Source of the DNA: Verrucomicrobiota bacterium
GTDB lineage: Bacteria; Verrucomicrobiota; Lentisphaeria; Oligosphaerales; Oligosphaeraceae
Assembly (NCBI GenBank): GCA_019136135.1
Contig: JAGVUR010000060.1
Location: 1 to 43,368, forward strand
Reading direction: 5' to 3'
DNA length: 43,368 nt
Below the pieces are notes generated by a model. That model did not search any database, had not been told where the DNA came from, and saw nothing but the letters and a program-made list of their open reading frames with translations. Shown here one piece after another: positions 17,043 to 24,851 of the stretch. The translations under genes and the position numbers were made by a program. The number at the start of each line of letters is the position of its first letter. Positions within the stretch are counted from its first letter, which is position 1.

Positions 17043-18044
17043 ATGACAGGTAATCAGGCAATCGAATTAGGGTTGGATTGGGCAACGCAACGAATACAGT
17101 CTCCGGCGAACACCGAGTATCCAAATTATGTGTCATCGGCAAGCATCTCTCCCGCCCAAGCCGATTATGCGGCATATACGCCAGCAACACCAATGTACAA
17201 CGTCAAAACGCCAGACTACAGATTTACGGGCGATCTTCCAGGGTCGTACCGTGGGCTGATGGGGCAGGACTATGATGCCTTCCAGTCCGCGCTTCAGGCT
17301 CCCGGCGATATATCTGCACGGTCAGCATACGACATGGGACGAATTAACCTCAACAACATGTACGGCGGGAACGGCCTCTATGGTTCCTCGATAATGCTTA
17401 ACCAGCAGAGGGAGGGACTTGATCGGGTATTGCAGGAGACACTTGCAAAGAATGCTTTACAGGCGGCGGCCACCCGTTATGCGACGGAACTTGAAGATTT
17501 GAAAGCGATGAACCAGTACAACCTTAGCAGGGGCGCGCTCGATCTTAGCAGGGAACAGGACTATAACAAGTTCGCGCAGAATATGGCCCAACTCAACATG
17601 ACGCAGGCGGCGAACGAGTGGAATGCGGGGTTTCAGGAATCGCAAAGAAAGACGATCTATGACGTTGCGAAACAGGGGTACGATCTCTCGCAGGCGCAGA
17701 GGATGGTCGATTGGCAGAATATGTCGGCGTATGAACAGTACCAGTATGCCCTTGCAAAACAGGCGTTCCAGAATCAAATGCGCGAGGCGGGGATAAACGA
17801 GGCGTTGGCTCTTGTCGGTCAGGGTGCCCCACTGTCCAACGCGGCCCTGAACTATGCGGCGCAAATGGCAAACATACAGGCGGAGAATTCCCGATATTCG
17901 GATGCAAGTCGCGTTGCCTCCCAAACCGGATGGTTGGGTGCGGCAGGGGACATGCTCGGACTTCTGGGTTCCGGAAATAACCTAAGCACCATTGGCGGAT
18001 GGATAGGTGACTTTGGCGGCTGGCTCGGCGGACTTTTGGGCTAA
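17043..18044 (+). CDS. Internal virion protein, Ala/Gln/Tyr-rich
   Basis: A 333-residue helical protein, rich in Ala, Gln, Asn and Tyr, with LNNMYGGNGLYGSSI near residue 100 and long helices after it. It ends in a glycine-rich hydrophobic tail (IGGWIGDFGGWLGGLLG) that resembles a membrane-active peptide. ATG 17043 is chosen because six G precede it at good spacing; an ATG at 17028 is too close to any ribosome site. Likely part of the ejected complex with its neighbours. Confidence 0.6.
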   Translation: MTGNQAIELGLDWATQRIQSPANTEYPNYVSSASISPAQADYAAYTPATPMYNVKTPDYRFTGDLPGSYRGLMGQDYDAFQSALQAPGDISARSAYDMGRINLNNMYGGNGLYGSSIMLNQQREGLDRVLQETLAKNALQAAATRYATELEDLKAMNQYNLSRGALDLSREQDYNKFAQNMAQLNMTQAANEWNAGFQESQRKTIYDVAKQGYDLSQAQRMVDWQNMSAYEQYQYALAKQAFQNQMREAGINEALALVGQGAPLSNAALNYAAQMANIQAENSRYSDASRVASQTGWLGAAGDMLGLLGSGNNLSTIGGWIGDFGGWLGGLLG

Positions 18045-18053
18045 GGAGGGAGC

Positions 18054-18914
18054 ATGGGATTTTTGGATAATTACGGTCAGGGCGCGCAGGCGTTTACCCA
18101 ACGGCTTATCGGCACACGCACGGCTCTTGCCGAGGAAGAACGCCGCAAGCAAGAAGCTGAAATGGTGAACAAGCTTAGACAGATCACCTTGGATAAGGAA
18201 CTTAGGGATGTTGCTGTCGGTCAGAAACTACGCGACATGCTGATGGGCTTTGGTGGTCTTGATGGGGCGACCGCTCCGCCGACTGCCACGCAAAGTCCGA
18301 TGGAGAGAACCGACAGTTATTGGCCCACGGGTGCGACAACCGGCATGATGGGTAGTCCGCCAGCCCCCGTTCAGGCCAGTCCAGCACCAACACATGCGTC
18401 ACCCCTCGACTCGATGTTTGGACGCAAAATGCTTTCCGATGCGCAGATGATGCAGGCGATAGGCTTACTTGCCGAGATATCGCCGGAAAAGGCTCTCACG
18501 GCGGTGTTGGCACGCGACAAGGTTGACGATGCCACGCTCTATAGGTGGATTGCCCTACAGCAACAACTGGCATTCAAGTATCACCAAGAGGGCAAAAGGG
18601 ACGAACGTCTGGACAAATCCAATGCGGTGAAGATCGAGATTCAGGGCATGAAGGACGCACACAGGGGGAGCGGTGCGGGACAACAAGCCCAGAAGGTATA
18701 CAAAGACCCGATAAGCGGTGATATTTTTGCCATTGATAAAAATGGGCAGGAGGTATGGCGGCGGCCACGTGCTTTTACGCCAAGAGAAGAAGACCCCATA
18801 AAAGAACTTATGAAGGAAGCGCTTAAAAAGAAGAAGCCCAAATCTGTCCTCACGGATACGCCTAACGGCCCAAAGACATATCGGTATGACCCAAAGACGG
18901 GGACGCTCAAGTGA
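18054..18914 (+). CDS. Internal virion protein (286 aa)
   Basis: A 286-residue protein with a strong AAGGAGGG ribosome site. The first 60 residues are a basic helix (EERRKQEAEMVNKLRQ). A Pro/Thr-rich linker sits at about 75-120, and the C-terminal half is charged with KEALKKKKPKS and TYRYDPKTGTLK. It overlaps the next gene start. Such proteins sit before the giant ejection protein in related phages. No enzymatic motif is visible. Confidence 0.55.
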   Translation: MGFLDNYGQGAQAFTQRLIGTRTALAEEERRKQEAEMVNKLRQITLDKELRDVAVGQKLRDMLMGFGGLDGATAPPTATQSPMERTDSYWPTGATTGMMGSPPAPVQASPAPTHASPLDSMFGRKMLSDAQMMQAIGLLAEISPEKALTAVLARDKVDDATLYRWIALQQQLAFKYHQEGKRDERLDKSNAVKIEIQGMKDAHRGSGAGQQAQKVYKDPISGDIFAIDKNGQEVWRRPRAFTPREEDPIKELMKEALKKKKPKSVLTDTPNGPKTYRYDPKTGTLK

Positions 18915-21900
18915 AAATATTCGTCGAGGATTACGATGTAGAGGTAGAGTTTCCCGACGACACGTCACAGTCCGAGATACAGCGTGTTCTCGCGGACAAC
19001 TTTCCCGCAAGGCAAGGTGGTTTTGAACGGGTCGCGGAGTCGGTTAAGGGTGTTTTCACGGGAACGGGTTCCATGGATGCGCCGTTTGTAGAGAACCTGG
19101 GCCGTGATGTTGCGAAGAATGTCGGTGGCGCAATTAAAACAGTATACGAGAATCAACTAATCGGCATAGTTGGCCGAAAACTGTTTGAAGCGATAAAGGA
19201 GAGATATGGCAAGGATGGGGCATCGGCTCCCAAGAAAACTATTCTTGAGAGGGGTAAGGATTTCGCAAAGGAAATGGTTGTTGAGACCGGCAGGATGGCG
19301 GGACAGGGCCTCGGGCTGTACAACAAGAGAACGGGGAAATGGATTGGGGATGACCCCGTGCAGAATCCCGAAGAATATTCAAAGGCCACACTTGACGAGC
19401 TTCTCCGCAACCTAAGGGAGAACTATTACACCGAACCTATGTCTTCCACGCTCGGGGCAGTGACAGCCGCGAGTCCGTTTTTCGGTATCGGCGGCAAAGC
19501 ACCAAAAGCAACAAAGAAACCTGGACCGCCACTAAAACCAACAAAGGAACTGCTCGAACAGATCGGAAGCGAATCACAAGAGTCACGCATTATTGAGGCT
19601 TATGGCGGTAGTGGTGCGGATATCGTGCCGAAGCCAGAAATGATCGACCTTTCCGTCCCGGCCCCGACGATGCCCCACGATACATCATCGTATCAGCGCG
19701 GGTCATTTTCGATAAACCCTACAGTCAATGCTGTGTACGAACAAATGAAAAATACCGGACGAATCACCGAGGCAAAAACCCCATGGGCTGTAAAATATTT
19801 TGAGGGTTTTTTCCCCGGCATGACGAAGAGCGTCAAATCGATCTTCGCCTTTCCGAAGACCATCGCCGACAAATCCCCCAAGTTCAACGAGATATATGAG
19901 CGGGGGGTGTTTCTATTCAAGGACAGGGATTCGTTCGTTGCAAGTATGCGCGATATACTTGACCCCTATTATACATTGAAAGATCGCACCAAGGTGGATT
20001 CGGCCCTTATCAATGCGCGATACATGGGAGAGAAGTTCGAGCCGACGGAGATCAACCTGAAAGCCTTGGGCCTCAACGATGCCGAGGTTACAGCATATCA
20101 GGCCGTCCGCAAGGCGATGAACAAGAGCTTACACGAATACAGGATGCAACTACTCGAAGAAGCGCAGATGATACCGGACGTGAACAAGAGGGCGGCATAT
20201 GTGGCGGCTGTTAACGAACAGACGCGAAAATTGTGGGTTAGCAACTATGTCCCGTTTTCCAGATTCGGCAAGAAATACATGGCGGTGCTAGATGCCAACG
20301 ACAATCTCGTTTCCTTCCAAATGTTCAAGAACAATAAGGAAATGAAGGCCGCCGCAGTCAAGCTCGGACTCAACAACAATCTCAAGATAAAGACCGGGGA
20401 TGTTTTGAAAACGAACAGGGCTATGTTCGAGAACATGCCTGTCGAGATATTGTCAATCCTGAAGAATCTCGACGAGGGCGCGGGGGTAGAGCTTTCAAGG
20501 ATTATGGCAAAATATGTCGGTGGTTTCCCCGATCATCTTCTTCACGCAAAAAAGACCCCTGGATTTGCGACCGATCTTGGGCGGTCATTGGCGGATTATG
20601 CGGTGGGCATGGGGAATTATCTGGCCCATCGTGGGGCGAGGACAGACTTCATGAAGATGATGAAAGGCATCGACCCAAAACTTGAAAGTGGTTTGTATGG
20701 ATACGCATCGAGATATATCAACTACTTACAGACCGTGACTCCGGAAGGTTCGAGTCTGCGAAACTTTCTCTTCCACTATTACCTCGGGGGCAATATAAAA
20801 TCAGCCATTATAAACCTCACGCAGACGTTAACCACGACATACCCTGCCGCCGCACGATATACGAAGATACCGGAATACTACGTGATGAAGGGAATCAAGG
20901 AGGCATTCAATTATCTCCGTTCCGGCGGGAAGATAGCCGACAAGCAACGCGCCGTCGCTATCAAGCTGGCCATGGACAGGGGTATCCTATCTGAACAAAT
21001 GATGCGGGAAATGTCCGGAAGGGCATACGGCGGGAAGCCGGGGGCGAAAGCCATAGAGAACATTACAGACGTTACATCATACGTTTTTGATCGTGCGGAG
21101 AGGGCAAACAGGTACGTGGCGTTTAACATCGGATACGACCTTGCGAAAAAGCAGGGCTATGAATTCTATAAGGCCATAAAATTTGCGGAGGACTTTGTTG
21201 ACCAGACACAATTCCGTTATGGCAAGACCAATCGTCCAGAGATTGCACGTGGGGTAACTGCCCCGTTATTCACGTTCCGTCTTTTTATGGGCAACTATCT
21301 CAAGCTTCTCAAGGATGCGGTGGTGGATAAACAATTCGGACAGGTGGCAAGAATGTTAGGCACGATGGGTGCGCTTGGCGGGGCATACGGTATTCCCGGC
21401 GCAAAGGAAATCGATCAGGCGTTGACCATTGCCGGTGTTGACACGAAGTCTGTGGTGCGCAAATACTTCAACAATAGTGATATTGCCGATGTGTTCATGC
21501 ACGGTCTCCCCGTTCTGTCGGGGGGGAACATATCGGGGGCGATTGGCATAGGTGAACTGCTCCCCGATGTCGAAAGGGGGCCAGCCGTGGCCCTTGCCCG
21601 TGGCGTCGGAGGGGTTATGACCGATATTCCGATGCGCGTCAATCGCTTAATTGCAATGATGAAAGACTATGACCATCCTTATCGTGCTGTCGAGGCGATC
21701 ATGCCGGAAGCTTTGCGAAACGCGATGGTAGCCGGTAGGTGGGTAAAGGAGGGTGCCGTCCGCAGTCCAACCCTTGAGCCTGTCGTTCCGAATATCTCCA
21801 AGAGGGACACGATTCTAAAGGGTCTCGGGTTCCAACCGGCAAAAGTAACAGCCGCATACGAGCGGGAAAACTCGGAAACGCTCCTGAAAGAGCATGCCCG

Positions 21901-22168
21901 TAAGTATAGCAAGGACCTCAACTTTCGTCTGGCGAAGGCATTGTTTGAGGGGGACGACGAAAAGCTGAAAAAACTGCTTGAGGGGGTTATCGAGCATAAC
22001 GAAAAGAATCCCGTTGAGCGCATGATATCGCCGGACACGGAAGCCATTCAGAAGCACCTGATAGGTATGATTCTTCCGGAGGCTAGGGAGATCAGGGAAA
22101 TGCCGAAAAAGGCGCGTCCTAAATATTTGGAAATCCAGGAATTGTACGAAGAGGAGGGGGAAGAATAA
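18911..22168 (+). CDS. Large internal virion/ejection protein (1085 aa)
   Basis: The largest product, starting at GTG 18911, which overlaps the previous stop. Residues 1-33 form the small N-terminal module common in phage internal proteins (VEFPDDTSQSEIQRVLADNFP-like). The middle holds long helices and a GLNDAEVTAYQAVRKAMNKS segment. About residues 770-815 (FRYGKTNRPEIARG, FTFRLFMGNYLKLL) resemble the LPD38-type domain of large polyvalent proteins. The charged C-terminus ends EEEGEE. It is probably packaged in the head and injected with DNA. No lysozyme motif seen. Confidence 0.7.
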   Translation: MKIFVEDYDVEVEFPDDTSQSEIQRVLADNFPARQGGFERVAESVKGVFTGTGSMDAPFVENLGRDVAKNVGGAIKTVYENQLIGIVGRKLFEAIKERYGKDGASAPKKTILERGKDFAKEMVVETGRMAGQGLGLYNKRTGKWIGDDPVQNPEEYSKATLDELLRNLRENYYTEPMSSTLGAVTAASPFFGIGGKAPKATKKPGPPLKPTKELLEQIGSESQESRIIEAYGGSGADIVPKPEMIDLSVPAPTMPHDTSSYQRGSFSINPTVNAVYEQMKNTGRITEAKTPWAVKYFEGFFPGMTKSVKSIFAFPKTIADKSPKFNEIYERGVFLFKDRDSFVASMRDILDPYYTLKDRTKVDSALINARYMGEKFEPTEINLKALGLNDAEVTAYQAVRKAMNKSLHEYRMQLLEEAQMIPDVNKRAAYVAAVNEQTRKLWVSNYVPFSRFGKKYMAVLDANDNLVSFQMFKNNKEMKAAAVKLGLNNNLKIKTGDVLKTNRAMFENMPVEILSILKNLDEGAGVELSRIMAKYVGGFPDHLLHAKKTPGFATDLGRSLADYAVGMGNYLAHRGARTDFMKMMKGIDPKLESGLYGYASRYINYLQTVTPEGSSLRNFLFHYYLGGNIKSAIINLTQTLTTTYPAAARYTKIPEYYVMKGIKEAFNYLRSGGKIADKQRAVAIKLAMDRGILSEQMMREMSGRAYGGKPGAKAIENITDVTSYVFDRAERANRYVAFNIGYDLAKKQGYEFYKAIKFAEDFVDQTQFRYGKTNRPEIARGVTAPLFTFRLFMGNYLKLLKDAVVDKQFGQVARMLGTMGALGGAYGIPGAKEIDQALTIAGVDTKSVVRKYFNNSDIADVFMHGLPVLSGGNISGAIGIGELLPDVERGPAVALARGVGGVMTDIPMRVNRLIAMMKDYDHPYRAVEAIMPEALRNAMVAGRWVKEGAVRSPTLEPVVPNISKRDTILKGLGFQPAKVTAAYERENSETLLKEHARKYSKDLNFRLAKALFEGDDEKLKKLLEGVIEHNEKNPVERMISPDTEAIQKHLIGMILPEAREIREMPKKARPKYLEIQELYEEEGEE

Positions 22169-23470
22169 ATGGCATACTCTCGCACACACACAATCGACAG
22201 TGGGCCGTCGGGGGATACTGTCAAGGCCGCGATAGCGGTGAAGCTCGACGGTGATCTTACGAATATATTCACATACCTCAACGAACATGATGTTGCAACC
22301 ACGAATATACACGGTTTGGGGTCTGGCACGGTTTGTGGGACAACGAACGCGCAGACACTTGAAAACAAAACCATTGTCAATCCCGTTATCTCGGGGTCAA
22401 TATCCAACGCCTCTATTGTAACCCCTACGTTCTCGGGGGCAATAACCTCTGGCAATGCGACGTTTAACGGAGGCACGCTTTCCGGCGTTACCATGACAGG
22501 GACGATTACCGCATCGGGGGCGACGCTGTTGACTCCCACATTTTCGGGGGCGATAACGTCAGGCAACGCGACATTCAACGGCGGGACTCTTTCCGGCGTT
22601 ACGATGACCGGCACTATCACAGGGAGCAACGCGACATTCAACGGCGGGACTCTTTCCGGCGTTACGATGACCGGGACGATTACCGCGAGTGGGGCAACCA
22701 TCATAGGCCCTACCATAACGGGCGGGACAATCACGCAGTCCACCATTGACGGCATCACGCACAGAGGGTCATCGGCCCCGAGCAATCCCCTTGAAGGGAT
22801 GCTCTGGCTCGATTCCTCGGGAGGCCCGACAGCGGAGGTCTTGAGGCGGTACACCGTCGCTGCCGGGTGGGTGCCAATAATGACGTTTAACATCACGGCG
22901 GGGACCATCACTCAGCTATACGGCATCCTGGACGAGGACGACATGGCCTCGGACAGTGCGTTGCTGCCGCCGAGCCAGCAGAGCGTCAAGGCGTATATTG
23001 ATGCTAATTCAGACGTGGGTGATATCCGTTTTTCCTTGTCCGCAACGCCACGAGCAACGGAGATAAAACTGGGTGGCGGAATGATTAATAGAGCTGATTA
23101 TCCGGAGCTGTGGAACTATGCCGTTGATAATGGTTTAACCGTCGCAGAGGCGGATTGGCCAGTATATTCTGGACTATTTTCAACCGGGGATTTATCAACG
23201 ACATTTAGGCTCCCTGATTTTCGCGGCGTGTTCCCCCGATTTCTGGACGAAGGGCGCGGCTTGGATCCGGGACGTATTCACGGAACGTATGAACATGACG
23301 AATTGAAAGAACATTTTCATACCGGAGGTGTTCGTATATCTGCCAATACCGCAAACGGGGCTCAGGGAGCGTATGCTGTTTCCGATCCGAGTTTCGCTAC
23401 GGGTACTACGGGCGGCGCGGAAACGAGACCTAAAAATATCACGCTGTACGCATTCATCAGATTCGAATAG
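22169..23470 (+). CDS. Tail fibre with repeat shaft and phage tail collar domain
   Basis: A 433-residue receptor-binding fibre. After a short N-terminus there is a shaft of Gly/Thr/Ser repeats (about 70-200: NATFNGGTLSGVTMTGTIT repeated three times). A coiled or linker part follows, then a C-terminal phage tail collar domain with LPDFRGVFPRFLDEGRGLD and EHDELKEHFHTGG (histidines typical of the fold). It is followed by an assembly-like protein. The underlying DNA contains an exact 49-bp repeat, so copy number can vary by recombination. Confidence 0.85.
   Translation: MAYSRTHTIDSGPSGDTVKAAIAVKLDGDLTNIFTYLNEHDVATTNIHGLGSGTVCGTTNAQTLENKTIVNPVISGSISNASIVTPTFSGAITSGNATFNGGTLSGVTMTGTITASGATLLTPTFSGAITSGNATFNGGTLSGVTMTGTITGSNATFNGGTLSGVTMTGTITASGATIIGPTITGGTITQSTIDGITHRGSSAPSNPLEGMLWLDSSGGPTAEVLRRYTVAAGWVPIMTFNITAGTITQLYGILDEDDMASDSALLPPSQQSVKAYIDANSDVGDIRFSLSATPRATEIKLGGGMINRADYPELWNYAVDNGLTVAEADWPVYSGLFSTGDLSTTFRLPDFRGVFPRFLDEGRGLDPGRIHGTYEHDELKEHFHTGGVRISANTANGAQGAYAVSDPSFATGTTGGAETRPKNITLYAFIRFE
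22563..22674 (+). repeat. Direct 49-bp repeat in the fibre shaft
   Basis: Positions 22563-22611 and 22626-22674 are identical over 49 bases with a 63-base (21-codon) period. A third, diverged copy begins at 22452. The exact identity suggests a recent in-frame duplication or ongoing gene conversion that can change fibre length. Confidence 0.9.
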
Positions 23471-23482
23471 GAGGAGGGGCGA

Positions 23483-23986
23483 ATGAAAATATACCACTAC
23501 GATCAATTTACAGGAGAACTGCTCGGACCGGGAAAAGCAGACCCGAACCCCCGGAACCCGGACAAGCCTATTGTTCCGGCTTTCGCCACAGAGCTCGAAC
23601 CGTTGCCGGAGAAAGATGGCCATAGAATAGTATACAAAGATGGAGTATGGCACTATACGGAGATTCTCAAAGAGCCGGGGCCGGAGCCACCAACAGAAGA
23701 AGAACTGGCGGCCCGTACGAAACAGGGCGCAATCAACGCCATCCAATCAATTCTTGATGCCAAGGCCCGCGAACTCGGCTTTGACTCGATCCATACCGCC
23801 GCAGCCTGGACGATATCGAAGAACCCTGCACGCAAGGCCAGAGCCGACGCGCTTGTCGCATGGGGCGATAAGGTATGGGATGCTGCCGAGGCTGAATGGG
23901 AGAAACAGGCAGAGGGGAAAGGGACGTTTACGACCGTTGATGAATTCCTGGCGGCGGTGCCGAAGTTTCCGGGGGTGGTAGCATGA
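23483..23986 (+). CDS. Tail fibre assembly-like protein (167 aa)
   Basis: A 167-residue protein directly behind the collar fibre with GGAGGAGGGG upstream. The N-terminal half (YHYDQFTGELLGPGKADPNP) and the C-terminal helices (SILDAKARELGFDSIHTAAAW, ADALVAWGDKVWDAAEAEWE) match the layout of T4 gp38/Tfa-like fibre assembly proteins. It would fold or tip the fibre. It overlaps the next gene by four bases. Confidence 0.65.
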   Translation: MKIYHYDQFTGELLGPGKADPNPRNPDKPIVPAFATELEPLPEKDGHRIVYKDGVWHYTEILKEPGPEPPTEEELAARTKQGAINAIQSILDAKARELGFDSIHTAAAWTISKNPARKARADALVAWGDKVWDAAEAEWEKQAEGKGTFTTVDEFLAAVPKFPGVVA

Positions 23987-24399
23987 AACGCCTCCTCCTC
24001 CTTTTCCTCCTCCTCTTCCTGCTGCCTCTCTGTGCCAGCGCCGACACCCTCACCCTCGATTGTACCGACGAGCTTTCCCTGTCCACCTTCGTCCAGACCG
24101 TCCGCTCCCGCAACATCACCGGCGATACTTTGGTCATTGCCGACAAGGACATTTGCGCCCGGGAGATGATAGCGGTCAAGACGGAAACCGATGCGGAGGG
24201 GAATAAAGAATATATTCTGGCACAGGACAGGGTCGCCGCCGGGGTGAAGGCGCAGGCGAGTTTAGACGATATCGATGCCAGGTCTATCCGTTCCATACGC
24301 GAGTGGTTAGTGCAACAGCCAACGGCATCCCAAGCGTTGAAGGACTTGGAGACACAGGCGATAGCATTACGCAAGCAGTTGCAGGGGGGTGATGCATGA
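23983..24399 (+). CDS. Secreted or periplasmic small protein (138 aa)
   Basis: A 138-residue protein with a textbook signal peptide: MKR, a long Leu/Phe core and the cleavage site CASA before DTL at about residue 21. The mature part is charged and helical (SIREWLVQQPTASQALKDLE). No lipobox is evident. It is coupled to both neighbours by ATGA overlaps within the tail gene block. An exported product in this position may act in the host envelope, but the function is not recognised. Confidence 0.6.
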   Translation: MKRLLLLFLLLFLLPLCASADTLTLDCTDELSLSTFVQTVRSRNITGDTLVIADKDICAREMIAVKTETDAEGNKEYILAQDRVAAGVKAQASLDDIDARSIRSIREWLVQQPTASQALKDLETQAIALRKQLQGGDA

Positions 24400-24851
24400 A
24401 GGGCTATTTCATCGTGAAGATGCAGGGCGGCTCTCCCATGCTTGGCGAACTGAAATACAAGGGCTATCTCTTCATCGGCACACAGACCATCAACAAAGTC
24501 CAATGGGGAGCATACAAGATATCCGGCACGGCTGAACAGCTTGCGGCAATAGCGGCTAGCCCGAATGTCTTCCAACTTGCACCGTCTAAGGAATCGCTTG
24601 CCGAACTGGTGACGAGCAAAGAGTTGACCGATACGAGCGTCTTCCTCTCTGCGAAGTCTGTTCCTATCAAAGTGACGGCAACCAAAGAGGACATGGTGAA
24701 CGAGGTGTTCAAAGCGTTCCACGAGAAGTTCGATATGGCGGGATGTGATGTGGTGGGTGAAGCGGAAGACGAGGAAGGGTACGTCGCCGTTGAGAAACCT
24801 CCTGTCGAGGAAAAGCCTGTCGAGGATGTGAAGAGTGCGGAGGTGAAATAA
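24396..24851 (+). CDS. Hypothetical protein (151 aa)
   Basis: A 151-residue protein with a compact N-terminal half (MKGYFIVKMQGGSPMLGELK), a helical middle and a Pro/Glu/Val-rich acidic C-terminal tail (EKPPVEEKPVEDVKSAEVK). Overlaps its neighbours at both ends. Located between tail genes, so probably a structural accessory. No family recognised. Confidence 0.5.
   Translation: MKGYFIVKMQGGSPMLGELKYKGYLFIGTQTINKVQWGAYKISGTAEQLAAIAASPNVFQLAPSKESLAELVTSKELTDTSVFLSAKSVPIKVTATKEDMVNEVFKAFHEKFDMAGCDVVGEAEDEEGYVAVEKPPVEEKPVEDVKSAEVK

Noticed and set aside
22048..22911. 287-codon frame on the minus strand opposite the fibre
   Set aside because: Antisense mirror of the repetitive fibre shaft (VTPERVPPLNV repeats), with no ribosome site and against operon direction.
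22169..23470. Diversity-generating retroelement target in the fibre
   Set aside because: No reverse transcriptase gene and no template/variable repeat pair; the repeats are exact and in the shaft, not the tip.
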